A DNA stretch of 9,980 nt from Deltaproteobacteria bacterium (GTDB lineage: Bacteria; Desulfobacterota; Desulfobacteria; Desulfobacterales; JAFDFH01): positions 1 through 9,980 of the forward strand of contig JAFDFH010000100.1 of the NCBI GenBank assembly GCA_019309945.1. The letters are read 5' to 3'. A program made the translations under genes and the position numbers. The first letter of the stretch is position 1; each line of letters starts with the position of its first letter. This document shows, in pieces, positions 1 through 6,658 of the stretch. The notes beneath the pieces were generated by a model that saw nothing but the letters and a program-made list of their open reading frames with translations, was not told the origin of the DNA and did not search any database.

Positions 1-30
1 GAACAACGTTAAAAAAAATTTTACGAAAAC

Positions 31-57
31 ATCAAGAAGTTAGGCTTGATTTTTTTA
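31..57 (+). terminator. Possible weak intrinsic terminator of an upstream gene
   Basis: ATCAAG (31-36) and CTTGAT (45-50) form a perfect 6-bp stem around an 8-nt loop, followed at once by a T run (50-56). The shape fits a rho-independent terminator reading rightward, but the stem is short and AT-rich. It would end transcription of a gene lying left of the window. The T run lies inside the proposed promoter for the downstream GTPase gene. Confidence 0.35.
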
Positions 58-73
58 TATAAAAATATAGAAT
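46..73 (+). promoter_or_regulatory. Candidate sigma-70 promoter for the EF-G-like gene
   Basis: TTGATT at 46-51 and TAGAAT at 68-73 are separated by 16 bp, which is acceptable for sigma-70 -35 and -10 elements. Transcription would start near position 80 and leave a leader of about 60 nt before the start codon at 143. A closer TATAAT at 120-125 has no -35 partner at the right distance. The region is very AT-rich, so chance matches are likely. Confidence 0.35.
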
Positions 74-130
74 AATTAGTTCTGATATTCCCAAATAAAT
101 TCTGTTGAAATTGCTAAAATATAATTTAGA

Positions 131-136
131 GAGGAG
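131..136 (+). promoter_or_regulatory. Ribosome binding site supporting the TTG start at 143
   Basis: GAGGAG at 131-136 lies six bases before the TTG codon at 143. It is the only strong Shine-Dalgarno match near the start, and the P-loop follows about 15 codons later as the family requires. It therefore decides in favour of the TTG start. Confidence 0.7.
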
Positions 137-142
137 CTTAAA

Positions 143-2215
143 TTGACTGAAGCATCTGACAAATTAAGAGATATCGTTCTAGTTGCCCATGGCGGCGCCG
201 GAAAAACTTCACTGGCCGAGGTCATGCTATTTAAATCCGGAGTCATCAATCGGCTTGGACGTGTTGATGATGGCAACGTTACAATGGATTTCGAGCCGGA
301 AGAAATTAAGCGCCGTGCAAGTATAAGCAGTGCATTCCATCAGTACCATTGGAAAAAACATACCGTGAATCTCATTGACACCCCAGGCGATCAGAATTTT
401 TTTACAGATACCCGGATGTGTATGCAGGCGGCTGACGGAGCTGTTGTGGTGCTGGACGCTGTGGATGGTGTCAAAGTTCAAACCGAACAGGCGTGGGATT
501 TTGCCGAAGAATTCACCCTGCCCCGTGTTATTTTTATCAATAAATTAGACCGCGAACGGGCCGACTTTTTTCGGACATTCAAAGATGCGGCCGAAATTTT
601 TAAGCCAAAACCAATTATGTTACAACTTCCAATCGGTTCCGAAGCGGAATTTGCCGGGATTGTGGATCTTATCAACATGAAGGCCTACACGTATGATGCC
701 GAAGGTAAAGCATCTGAATGTGATATTCCATCGGACATGCAAAAATTAGTTGATGATGAACGGGAGGCCATGGTCGAAAATGTTGCTGAGGCGGATGATG
801 AACTCATTGAAAAATACCTCGAGGGGGAAACCCTGTCTAACGAAGATTTAAAAACAGCCTTGAAAAAGGGAATCCTCTCACAAACGTTTGTTCCTGTTCT
901 GTGTGGATCTGCCACAAAGGATATCGGCATTGACCTTTTTATGGATTTTATTACAGACTGCATGCCATCCCCCCTGGATCGGAGCCCCCAAATCGGTACG
1001 GACCCTGATAATGGAAACAAGATCGAACGTGCGCCTGACCCGGATGTACCTTTTTCGGCGTTTGTTTTTAAAACTGTAGCGGACCCATATGCCGGCCGCC
1101 TTTCAATTTTCAGGGTTGTTTCAGGAAAACTGGGAGGGGATGGAACTTTCTACAATGTGAACAATAATTCCAAAGAGCGCTTCACACAACTATTAAGCCT
1201 TGCAGCCAAGGAACAAAAACCGGTCACAGAGGCAGGACCGGGTGCTATTGTTGCCGTGGCAAAGCTAAAAGACACCTCTACAGGGGATACCCTCTGTGAC
1301 GAAGGCAACAAAATTCAATATAAAACCGCTGAACCTTTACAGCCCCTTATTTCTTATGCGATCGGTGCCAAGTCAAAAGGTGATGAAGATAAAATATTCA
1401 TTTCTCTGTCAAAAATTTTGGAAGAGGATATCGCATTAAAACTCATACGGAATTCTGAAACAAAAGAAATTCTGCTTTCCGGAATGGGGCAGGTCCATAT
1501 TGAAACCACTACTGAAAAGCTCAAAAGAAAATTCAATGTAGAAGTTCAACTTAGTACCCCCAAAGTCCCTTACAAAGAAACAATCAGAAAAAAGGTCCGG
1601 GTTCAGGGAAAACACAAAAAACAAACCGGCGGCCATGGCCAGTTTGGCGATTGCTGGTTACAGATGGAACCTTTACCCAGAGGAAAAGGCTTTGAATTTG
1701 TTAATGCAATTACAGGGGGCGCAATTCCGAGGCAATACATCCCTGCCGTCGAAAAAGGCATTATTGAAGCAAGTCAGAAGGGAGTGCTGGCGGGATACCC
1801 GTGTATCGATTTCAAAGTTACCTTAGATGATGGCAGCTTTCATCCGGTTGATTCTTCTGAAATGGCATTTAAAATCGCAGGTTCCATCGCCTATAAAAAA
1901 GCTGCAACCGAGGCGCAACCCGTTTTGTTAGAACCAATAATGGAGATTACGATTATTACACCGGACGATTACATGGGCGATATTATGGGAAATCTGAACG
2001 GAAAGCGGGGTCGGGTGCTAGGCATGGACAACAAAGGGAAAAACCAGGTAATTAAAGCACATGTACCAATGGCCGAGTTTCTGACCTATGCACCGGACCT
2101 CAGATCCATGACAGGGGGTCGTGGTATGTTTACCATGGAATTTTCTCATTATGACGAAATTCCGACTCAATTATTACAGAAAATTTTAGACGAAATTAAC
2201 AAAGAAAAAGAGTAA
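143..2215 (+). CDS. EF-G-like translational GTPase (EF-G2 type)
   Basis: A 690-residue homologue of elongation factor G, close to full family length. The GTPase domain comes first: P-loop AHGGAGKTS (15-23), switch I RRASISSA (57-64), G3 DTPGD (79-83), G4 NKLD (133-136) and G5 GSA (255-257). Domain II follows at about 300-390, domain III at about 400-475, domain IV at about 478-600 with GGHGQFGD (496-503) and HPVDSSEMAFK (567-577, including the tip histidine), and domain V with MGDIMGNLNGKRG (611-623). The AHGGAGKTS P-loop and the absence of the usual DTPGH mark it as an EF-G-like paralogue, not the housekeeping translocase; a canonical fusA presumably lies elsewhere. EF-G2-type proteins bind GTP, but their cellular role is poorly settled. 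The start is TTG with a good ribosome binding site. It stands alone on the plus strand and converges with the thermonuclease gene. Family assignment is firm; function is inferred. Confidence 0.93.
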   Translation: MTEASDKLRDIVLVAHGGAGKTSLAEVMLFKSGVINRLGRVDDGNVTMDFEPEEIKRRASISSAFHQYHWKKHTVNLIDTPGDQNFFTDTRMCMQAADGAVVVLDAVDGVKVQTEQAWDFAEEFTLPRVIFINKLDRERADFFRTFKDAAEIFKPKPIMLQLPIGSEAEFAGIVDLINMKAYTYDAEGKASECDIPSDMQKLVDDEREAMVENVAEADDELIEKYLEGETLSNEDLKTALKKGILSQTFVPVLCGSATKDIGIDLFMDFITDCMPSPLDRSPQIGTDPDNGNKIERAPDPDVPFSAFVFKTVADPYAGRLSIFRVVSGKLGGDGTFYNVNNNSKERFTQLLSLAAKEQKPVTEAGPGAIVAVAKLKDTSTGDTLCDEGNKIQYKTAEPLQPLISYAIGAKSKGDEDKIFISLSKILEEDIALKLIRNSETKEILLSGMGQVHIETTTEKLKRKFNVEVQLSTPKVPYKETIRKKVRVQGKHKKQTGGHGQFGDCWLQMEPLPRGKGFEFVNAITGGAIPRQYIPAVEKGIIEASQKGVLAGYPCIDFKVTLDDGSFHPVDSSEMAFKIAGSIAYKKAATEAQPVLLEPIMEITIITPDDYMGDIMGNLNGKRGRVLGMDNKGKNQVIKAHVPMAEFLTYAPDLRSMTGGRGMFTMEFSHYDEIPTQLLQKILDEINKEKE

Positions 2216-2228
2216 CCGTTCACGGCTT

Positions 2229-2267
2229 GAAACTTGAAATTGGAAAGTAGAAATTGGGGAGAAATGA
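2229..2267. repeat. Tandem GAAA-led heptamer repeat between convergent genes
   Basis: Four consecutive 7-mers, GAAACTT, GAAATTG, GAAAGTA and GAAATTG (2229-2256), are followed by GGGA and a fifth related copy, GAAATGA (2261-2267). The block fills about half of the 76-bp gap between the stop codons of the convergent EF-G-like and thermonuclease genes. I see no hairpin plus T-run terminator in the gap. From memory, similar GAAATT-rich tracts are dispersed in related genomes, but this was not checked. Confidence 0.45.
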
Positions 2268-2291
2268 AACGAGGTTACGAGTGCAAAGCTG

Positions 2292-2777
2292 TCAATCATA
2301 ATTCCCAAAACATTTTTTGCAAGGGGCAAACCCACCCGATTTTTCCGACATTGCGTAGCGCTGAGAATTAAGAAATACCTCATCGTATCTGTTGTTTGGT
2401 CTTCGTGGTAAACAATAGGCCAACCCGTGTTCGAGTATCGCTTTATTTACAAAGGTACCGTCCTCAAGAAATACGTAAGCAAGCAATCGCCCAAATTGAT
2501 CATATCTTTCTTTGTCAAACTCCAGTCGAACCCTTCGGGAATAAAGCAGTTTTGTATTAAAATTTTTGGCCTGATATCCGTAAGGTTCAGCTTTTTTATC
2601 CGCATGTTTAACTTCGGGCGTATTTATCCCGATATAGCGTACATGCCGGCCATCCATCAAAACAATGGTATCCCCGTCACTTACCCATTTTACGGCATAT
2701 AACGTTTGCGCAGATAAGGGGCCGGTATAAAAAATGGAAAGGAATACCAGATAAATAAAAATAACATATTTTATCAT
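2292..2777 (-). CDS. Secreted thermonuclease-like protein (SNase fold)
   Basis: A 161-residue staphylococcal-nuclease homologue, expected to cleave DNA or RNA outside the cytoplasm. Residues 1-23 form a hydrophobic signal peptide with a likely cleavage after LSA (21-23). The OB-fold catalytic core follows: DGDT (34-37, equivalent to Asp21 of S. aureus nuclease), Arg47 (Arg35), INTPE (51-55, containing the Glu43 equivalent Glu55) and Arg91 in ERYDQFGR (Arg87). The calcium ligand Asp40 is replaced by Asn52. The C-terminus carries a CxxC pair (Cys153, Cys156). The ATG at 2777 was chosen because the signal peptide begins there and it lies five bases after the stop of the radical SAM gene. A TTG at 2807 would add ten polar residues and overlap that gene. 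Close spacing suggests translational coupling and a shared transcript. Family is clear; the substrate is unknown. Confidence 0.85.
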   Translation of the reverse strand: MIKYVIFIYLVFLSIFYTGPLSAQTLYAVKWVSDGDTIVLMDGRHVRYIGINTPEVKHADKKAEPYGYQAKNFNTKLLYSRRVRLEFDKERYDQFGRLLAYVFLEDGTFVNKAILEHGLAYCLPRRPNNRYDEVFLNSQRYAMSEKSGGFAPCKKCFGNYD

Positions 2778-2782
2778 TAGGC

Positions 2783-3886
2783 CTAATTTACCTTTTGCAA
2801 CCCGCAATGCCGGACCGCACTTTCATCCAGAATTCTCGAAAGACCGCCACGCTCAGAGGGAATATAGCCAAGCGACTTTTTCCAAACTTCATCGTCCTCC
2901 ATACAGAAATAGATCAAGACATTCGGGGCCGCTGCCCGTATCCAGGAAATCACCTTTTGATAAATGTTAATGCGCAACGGTTTAAAATACCGCATCTTTC
3001 CATCAAGGCCTGAAATAAATTCACCATAAATAATCTTTGAGTCTGGAAACCGCCTCTGAATAATTGGTTTTAATGCCGGCATGAAACGAAAGGTACCCAG
3101 ACTGATCCATACAATATTCTCTGGGGAGACCCGTGTGAAAATCTGTTGGATGACCTCCCGGTAATCCTCTTCACATCCATCGTAAATCATCATGGGATCA
3201 AAATGAAAGGCCAGCGGGTATCCCCATGATTCGCATTTCGCCGCTGCATCGATTCGCGCTGATAATGATGCGGTGTATCGTTCCTCACAACGAATAACCG
3301 AATTCGTATTCATCGACCATGCGACAATCGTTTTACGATTATGACAAAGCCCTTTTAACCCATCAACGGATGATGTCTTGGTTTTTAATTCTAATACCGA
3401 ATGGGATTGACGGGAAAATTTCGGGACGAGTAAATTTGAAAGTTCGGTCCACCGCTCCCACATCATGCTGTCGGTAAACTCGCCGGTACCGACTCTGTTT
3501 ATGGTCTTTTTGGAAAACAGCCTGTCAAGCTCTGTTAAAAGATCATTGTGGTTAACAAAATACTGAAGCACAGGAGGATGGAAGTAAGATTGGAGTATAC
3601 AGTAGGAACAGTCCATAATACAATATGTTCCGATATGCAGAATTTTATAACCGCAACATGTATAAAACCGTGTGCCCGGGCATTCCTTGATGAAAGCACC
3701 CCGGTTCCGAGTAAGAACAAGGACTTCTTTGCCTTTTTTGACCGGATCATCTTCTGCAGAAACGATTTTATAGATGTCACGCAGATCATTAACCGTTTCG
3801 GCCGGCAAAGAAAGACGTGACTGGATGGAAATTACTTCCGTCGTATCCGCCACACACTGATCTATAAAGAGCTTTGAGAGTGGCAT
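2783..3886 (-). CDS. Spore photoproduct lyase-like radical SAM protein
   Basis: A 367-residue radical SAM enzyme of the SPL/DNA-repair-photolyase-like family. The iron-sulfur cluster motif CxxxCxxC is Cys89, Cys93 and Cys96 (CIMDCSYC), preceded by CPGTRFYTCCGY (69-80) and followed by the YFHPPVLQYFVNH segment typical of SPL relatives. The order of conserved blocks (TGEFTDS near 134-140, WSMNT near 190, GYPLAFHFDPM near 223-233) matches the SplB fold. No cysteine lies between Cys96 and Cys181, although B. subtilis SplB uses Cys141 in this interval as hydrogen donor, so thymine-dimer repair by the SplB mechanism is doubtful. ATG at 3886 has no strong ribosome binding site. The gene lies 39 bp after the kinase-like gene and 5 bp before the nuclease, suggesting one operon. 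Family is confident; substrate unknown. Confidence 0.85.
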   Translation of the reverse strand: MPLSKLFIDQCVADTTEVISIQSRLSLPAETVNDLRDIYKIVSAEDDPVKKGKEVLVLTRNRGAFIKECPGTRFYTCCGYKILHIGTYCIMDCSYCILQSYFHPPVLQYFVNHNDLLTELDRLFSKKTINRVGTGEFTDSMMWERWTELSNLLVPKFSRQSHSVLELKTKTSSVDGLKGLCHNRKTIVAWSMNTNSVIRCEERYTASLSARIDAAAKCESWGYPLAFHFDPMMIYDGCEEDYREVIQQIFTRVSPENIVWISLGTFRFMPALKPIIQRRFPDSKIIYGEFISGLDGKMRYFKPLRINIYQKVISWIRAAAPNVLIYFCMEDDEVWKKSLGYIPSERGGLSRILDESAVRHCGLQKVN

Positions 3887-3925
3887 TCGCTTGTTAATGA
3901 TGAATCGAGAACCGCAACTTTTATC

Positions 3926-4543
3926 CTATGCACCGCTACTGACCAGCCTGCAAACAAGGTCTGCGGCTTTCTTTCTTGATATTTTGCTTGTGTTAATCAC
4001 CAATTGATAATGAATTGGATGCTCATAATCCTCTTTGCCAAATTTTCGATACAGATTCACCCTTCTTTTGTCATCAAAATTCACAGTCTGAACAGCCCGT
4101 TTTGGCCTCAGACCGTATTTTTCTTCAATAAATTTTATTCGATCCAATTTATCGGCGACGAGCAGGATATGGTATACATCGGGTTGGCCTGCTAAAATAT
4201 ATTGACCGCCCCGTCCAATGATAACCGCATTACCATCATCAGCGATCTTCTTAATGATCAAATGGAGCAAATCAACGTATATTTCCTCATCGATATAACC
4301 CCGTTTATCATCAAGAATGCGTTCAACCATACTTTTGGGAACAATCTGGGAAATGAATTTCTGCATTGCACCACCTGCCTCCTTTTCCAGATCTTCTACC
4401 CAGTGTGTCGAAACTTTCGCCTCTTTTGCAAGCATCTGAATGATTTCGTTATCATAAAACCTGTACCCTAATTTTTTAGCAACAATTTCACCAACGGTTA
4501 TACCTCCGGCACCGAACTGTCTTGAAATGGTGATGACCGCCAT
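3926..4543 (-). CDS. Cytidylate kinase-like family protein
   Basis: A 205-residue P-loop protein of the cytidylate-kinase-like family (Pfam Cytidylate_kin2 type), presumably cytoplasmic. It opens with ITISRQFGAGG (4-14), the modified nucleotide-binding loop of this family, then YRFYDNEII (27-35), VIIGRGGQYIL (107-117), a lid-like basic segment DDKRRVNLYRKFGK (157-170) and HYQLVINTSKIS (178-189). The classical GK[S/T] of a Walker A motif is absent, as is common here, and the true phosphate acceptor is not established for many members. ATG at 4543 has an excellent ribosome binding site, AAAGGAGG (4549-4556), five bases upstream. It is first in a likely three-gene minus operon with the radical SAM and nuclease genes, behind a promoter at 4623-4652. 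It should not be named cmk without a substrate test. Confidence 0.85.
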   Translation of the reverse strand: MAVITISRQFGAGGITVGEIVAKKLGYRFYDNEIIQMLAKEAKVSTHWVEDLEKEAGGAMQKFISQIVPKSMVERILDDKRGYIDEEIYVDLLHLIIKKIADDGNAVIIGRGGQYILAGQPDVYHILLVADKLDRIKFIEEKYGLRPKRAVQTVNFDDKRRVNLYRKFGKEDYEHPIHYQLVINTSKISRKKAADLVCRLVSSGA

Positions 4544-4622
4544 GCAAACCTCCTTTCAAAATTAGGCAAAATCGATAATTGCAAAATTTAGGTATCACGC
4601 TATTTCGGTGAAATCAAAGTTT

Positions 4623-4652
4623 AATTTACTACCACTCTCTTTTTTATGTCAA
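4623..4652 (-). promoter_or_regulatory. Candidate promoter of the kinase-like/SPL-like/nuclease operon
   Basis: On the minus strand a perfect TTGACA (4652-4647) is followed after 18 bp by TAAATT (4628-4623), four of six matches to the -10 consensus. Transcription would begin near 4616 and give a leader of about 70 nt before the ATG at 4543. A perfect 12-bp palindrome AAAAACGTTTTT (4651-4662) abuts and slightly overlaps the -35 box, a plausible operator position. Confidence 0.5.
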
Positions 4653-4670
4653 AAACGTTTTTAAAACCCC

Positions 4671-4782
4671 ATTTTTGGCGGCACCAACAGCGCGCAAACG
4701 GTCCGCTACCATCTGGGTACCGATGCGGAGCCACTGGAAAGAAGCGGATCACCAGGTTGGACAAAAAGGGGTGGCAAAAAAT
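4671..4782. other. GC-rich structured block of unknown origin
   Basis: This non-coding stretch between the ParB-like and kinase-like genes is visibly richer in G and C than the flanking AT-rich gap. Its ends are imperfect inverted repeats: ATTTTTGGCGGCACC (4671-4685) and GGGGTGGCAAAAAAT (4768-4782) match at 11 of 15 positions. Inside, GGTCCGC (4700-4706) pairs with GCGGAGCC (4725-4732) with one bulged G, and TACC/GGTA (4707-4710, 4716-4719) nests within that loop. It could be a small dispersed element, a structured RNA or a decayed insertion. I recognise no family and no convincing reading frame. Confidence 0.4.
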
Positions 4783-4784
4783 CA

Positions 4785-5738
4785 TCAACCCATAATTTTA
4801 TTGAGAATAGGGTTTTGAATGATTGAATCGAGGGTCGCCGAACGCGCCTCAAGTTCATCCAAATTCTTGAAATACAACATAATGGTATATGTTGTACTTT
4901 CAAAGTTGGGGGGGGGAATCAGTTTTACACCACTTCCAAGTTTTAGGTCCTTTAGATGTGTTTGAAATACTTTTTCGGCGTTTGCTATTGCAGGAAAACG
5001 ACGAGCCTTTAAATAAATTCTTATTTTTTGGGTTTTCTGGGTTCGATCAATCTCGGTATGATTCAGAATTTTACACAGATCATTATCTTGTAAGACTTCC
5101 AGGATTGAAATATTCTCACGAAGAGCGATTTCCCTAACCGAAGTGATTATTTCTCTTTGTTTGCTTAAGCTAGCGTTAAGGTTCTCAAAAAGGGCGGCAA
5201 AAGCAATTCCCGCTTCCGTTTGTAACAAGCTCAATTCCAGTGCGATGGACAAGGAAATGGTATTGGAAAGAATGCAATTTTGAACAGGCCGTGATAGATA
5301 GTATAGTTTTTCAACCTTTCTGAGCATGGAAGGATTTTTTGATAGACCCAAAGACGATGCAAATTCAACCAAGCTGCGATTGTCATCTAAACAGTCCGAG
5401 AGGAGGTGTATTGATCTTGAGGTTTCAATCAGGTTTAGGGGCCTCTGGAGCAAATTGTCGGCAATCGCAAGTTTAGCGCATTCAAGATTTTTTGTGTCCG
5501 CGTCCAGGATTTTTGCTTCAATATTGCGCCAACCCAGGCATCGACCTACTTCTATTCTACGAAAACCGCAAACCGTGCAGTATTCGGTTTTTTTTTTTAT
5601 TATAAACGGCGGATTAATGATTCCGATGTCTTTAATCGAATCAACAAGATCGTCGATGGATGTCTGGGTGGTAATCCGGTAGGTGTCGTCCTCTGGATCA
5701 ATAGCGGACAACCCGACCTTCTTTTGTTTAAAGCCCAT
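4785..5738 (-). CDS. Orphan ParB-like DNA-binding protein
   Basis: A 317-residue protein with a ParB/sulfiredoxin-type N-terminal domain (about 8-105). The nucleotide-binding-like box reads CGFRRIEVGRCLGW (57-70), comparable to GERRxRA in true ParB, and IADNLLQRPLNLIE (92-105) resembles the conserved ENLQR-x-DLNPIE block. A helix-turn-helix follows at about 119-145 (VEFASSLGLSKNPSMLRKVEKL) with the typical ISLSIALELSLL region after it (161-172). The C-terminal 130 residues are not recognised. No parA neighbour is present, so plasmid or chromosome partition is not implied; a transcriptional or nucleoid role is possible. ATG at 5738 lies inside purC, overlapping its end by 11 bp, with only a weak AAGG immediately upstream, which suggests translational coupling to purC. 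Fold is fairly sure; role is unknown. Confidence 0.8.
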   Translation of the reverse strand: MGFKQKKVGLSAIDPEDDTYRITTQTSIDDLVDSIKDIGIINPPFIIKKKTEYCTVCGFRRIEVGRCLGWRNIEAKILDADTKNLECAKLAIADNLLQRPLNLIETSRSIHLLSDCLDDNRSLVEFASSLGLSKNPSMLRKVEKLYYLSRPVQNCILSNTISLSIALELSLLQTEAGIAFAALFENLNASLSKQREIITSVREIALRENISILEVLQDNDLCKILNHTEIDRTQKTQKIRIYLKARRFPAIANAEKVFQTHLKDLKLGSGVKLIPPPNFESTTYTIMLYFKNLDELEARSATLDSIIQNPILNKIMG

Positions 5739-6624
5739 GACCTTGGCCGATAATCTGCTTTAGTGCTTCTAAGTATTTGGCGCTTGTATCGTTAATCACA
5801 TCCTTTGGGAGGGAGGGGCCGGGCGCTTTTTTATCCCAGTCGATGGAAAGGAGGTAATCCCTGACATATTGTTTGTCAAAACTCTTTTGCGGACCGCCCG
5901 GCTTGTAAGTATCCTTTGGCCAGAATCTGGATGAATCCGGTGTTAACACCTCATCTATGAGAATTATGTCATTGCCCAACAGGCCAAATTCAAATTTTGT
6001 GTCTGCAATGATAATTCCTTGACGATCAGCAATTTGAGCCCCTTTTCTGTAGATTTCAAAACTTAACGCTTTCACCTTTTCCGCAAGAGGCTTACCGATT
6101 ATTTTTATCGTTTCCTCAAAATCGATATTAATATCGTGTTCGCCTGACTCGGCTTTGGTGGCGGGTGTAAAGATCGGCTCAAGAAGCCTATCGGATTCTC
6201 TGAGGCCCTCTGGTAATTCTAGGCCGCAAATACTCCTTGATTCCAAATAGGATTTCCAGCCGGACCCGGATATGTATCCTCTGACAACGCATTCAATTGG
6301 AAGTGGCTCTGCTTTTTTTACGAGCATACTCCTTCCTTGAAGGATTTCAGCATAAGGTTTACATGTCGCCGGATATTCCTCTATATTGCTGGAAATGAGG
6401 TGGTTCTGCACCAAAGGCTGCATGATTTTAAACCAGAAAATTGAAATTTGGGTCAAAACTTTTCCTTTGTCCGGTATCGGATCCGGCATGACGACATCAA
6501 AAGCGGATAATCGGTCCGTTGCTACCATTAAAAGACAGTCGCCAAGGTCGTATAGATCTCTTACCTTGCCCCTTTTTACAGGATTCAATTCCGGGAAATC
6601 GGTTTCAAATAGAGGTTGACTCAT
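5728..6624 (-). CDS. purC: Phosphoribosylaminoimidazole-succinocarboxamide synthase (SAICAR synthetase)
   Basis: PurC joins aspartate to CAIR using ATP to give SAICAR, a late step of de novo purine synthesis in the cytoplasm. The 298-residue protein carries the family blocks in order: GKVRDLYD (19-26), ATDRLSAFDVVMPDP (35-49), ECVVRGYISGSGWKSY (111-126), the PIFTPATKAESGEHD segment near 150-164, IIADTKFEFG near 205-214 and LIDEVLTPDSSRFWP near 221-235. Its length matches the longer, eukaryote-like form of the enzyme (about 290-305 residues), not the 237-residue E. coli form. ATG at 6624 has AGGA (6632-6635) seven bases upstream. The upstream gap holds a large palindrome that may form a hairpin in the leader. 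The stop overlaps the start of the ParB-like gene, so the two are probably cotranscribed. No other purine gene lies in the window. Confidence 0.97.
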   Translation of the reverse strand: MSQPLFETDFPELNPVKRGKVRDLYDLGDCLLMVATDRLSAFDVVMPDPIPDKGKVLTQISIFWFKIMQPLVQNHLISSNIEEYPATCKPYAEILQGRSMLVKKAEPLPIECVVRGYISGSGWKSYLESRSICGLELPEGLRESDRLLEPIFTPATKAESGEHDINIDFEETIKIIGKPLAEKVKALSFEIYRKGAQIADRQGIIIADTKFEFGLLGNDIILIDEVLTPDSSRFWPKDTYKPGGPQKSFDKQYVRDYLLSIDWDKKAPGPSLPKDVINDTSAKYLEALKQIIGQGHGL

Positions 6625-6658
6625 AATAACATCCTAACCCGGACAAGCCGGCACCAAA

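Noticed and set aside
120..125. TATAAT as the -10 box of the EF-G-like gene
   Set aside because: No -35 match lies 16-18 bp upstream; TTGAAA at 105-110 is only nine bases away, and the start would fall on the ribosome binding site.
888..1079. Second frame inside the EF-G-like gene
   Set aside because: It is nested in the GTPase coding frame, which is continuous and contains all family motifs, so there is no evidence of a frameshift.
2427..2702. 91-residue plus-strand ORF opposite the thermonuclease gene
   Set aside because: It lies wholly antisense to a gene with intact SNase active-site motifs and has no recognisable domain.
4682..4762. Possible integron attC site (CACCAAC at 4682-4688 and GTTGGAC at 4756-4762)
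   Set aside because: GTTGGAC fits the GTTRRRY core, but the opposite box matches its complement at only five of seven bases and the adjoining L-box sequences are not complementary. No integrase or cassette is present.
4671..4784. Remnant transposase or peptide gene in the GC-rich block
   Set aside because: None of the reading frames gave a recognisable transposase segment or a long open stretch with a start and ribosome binding site.
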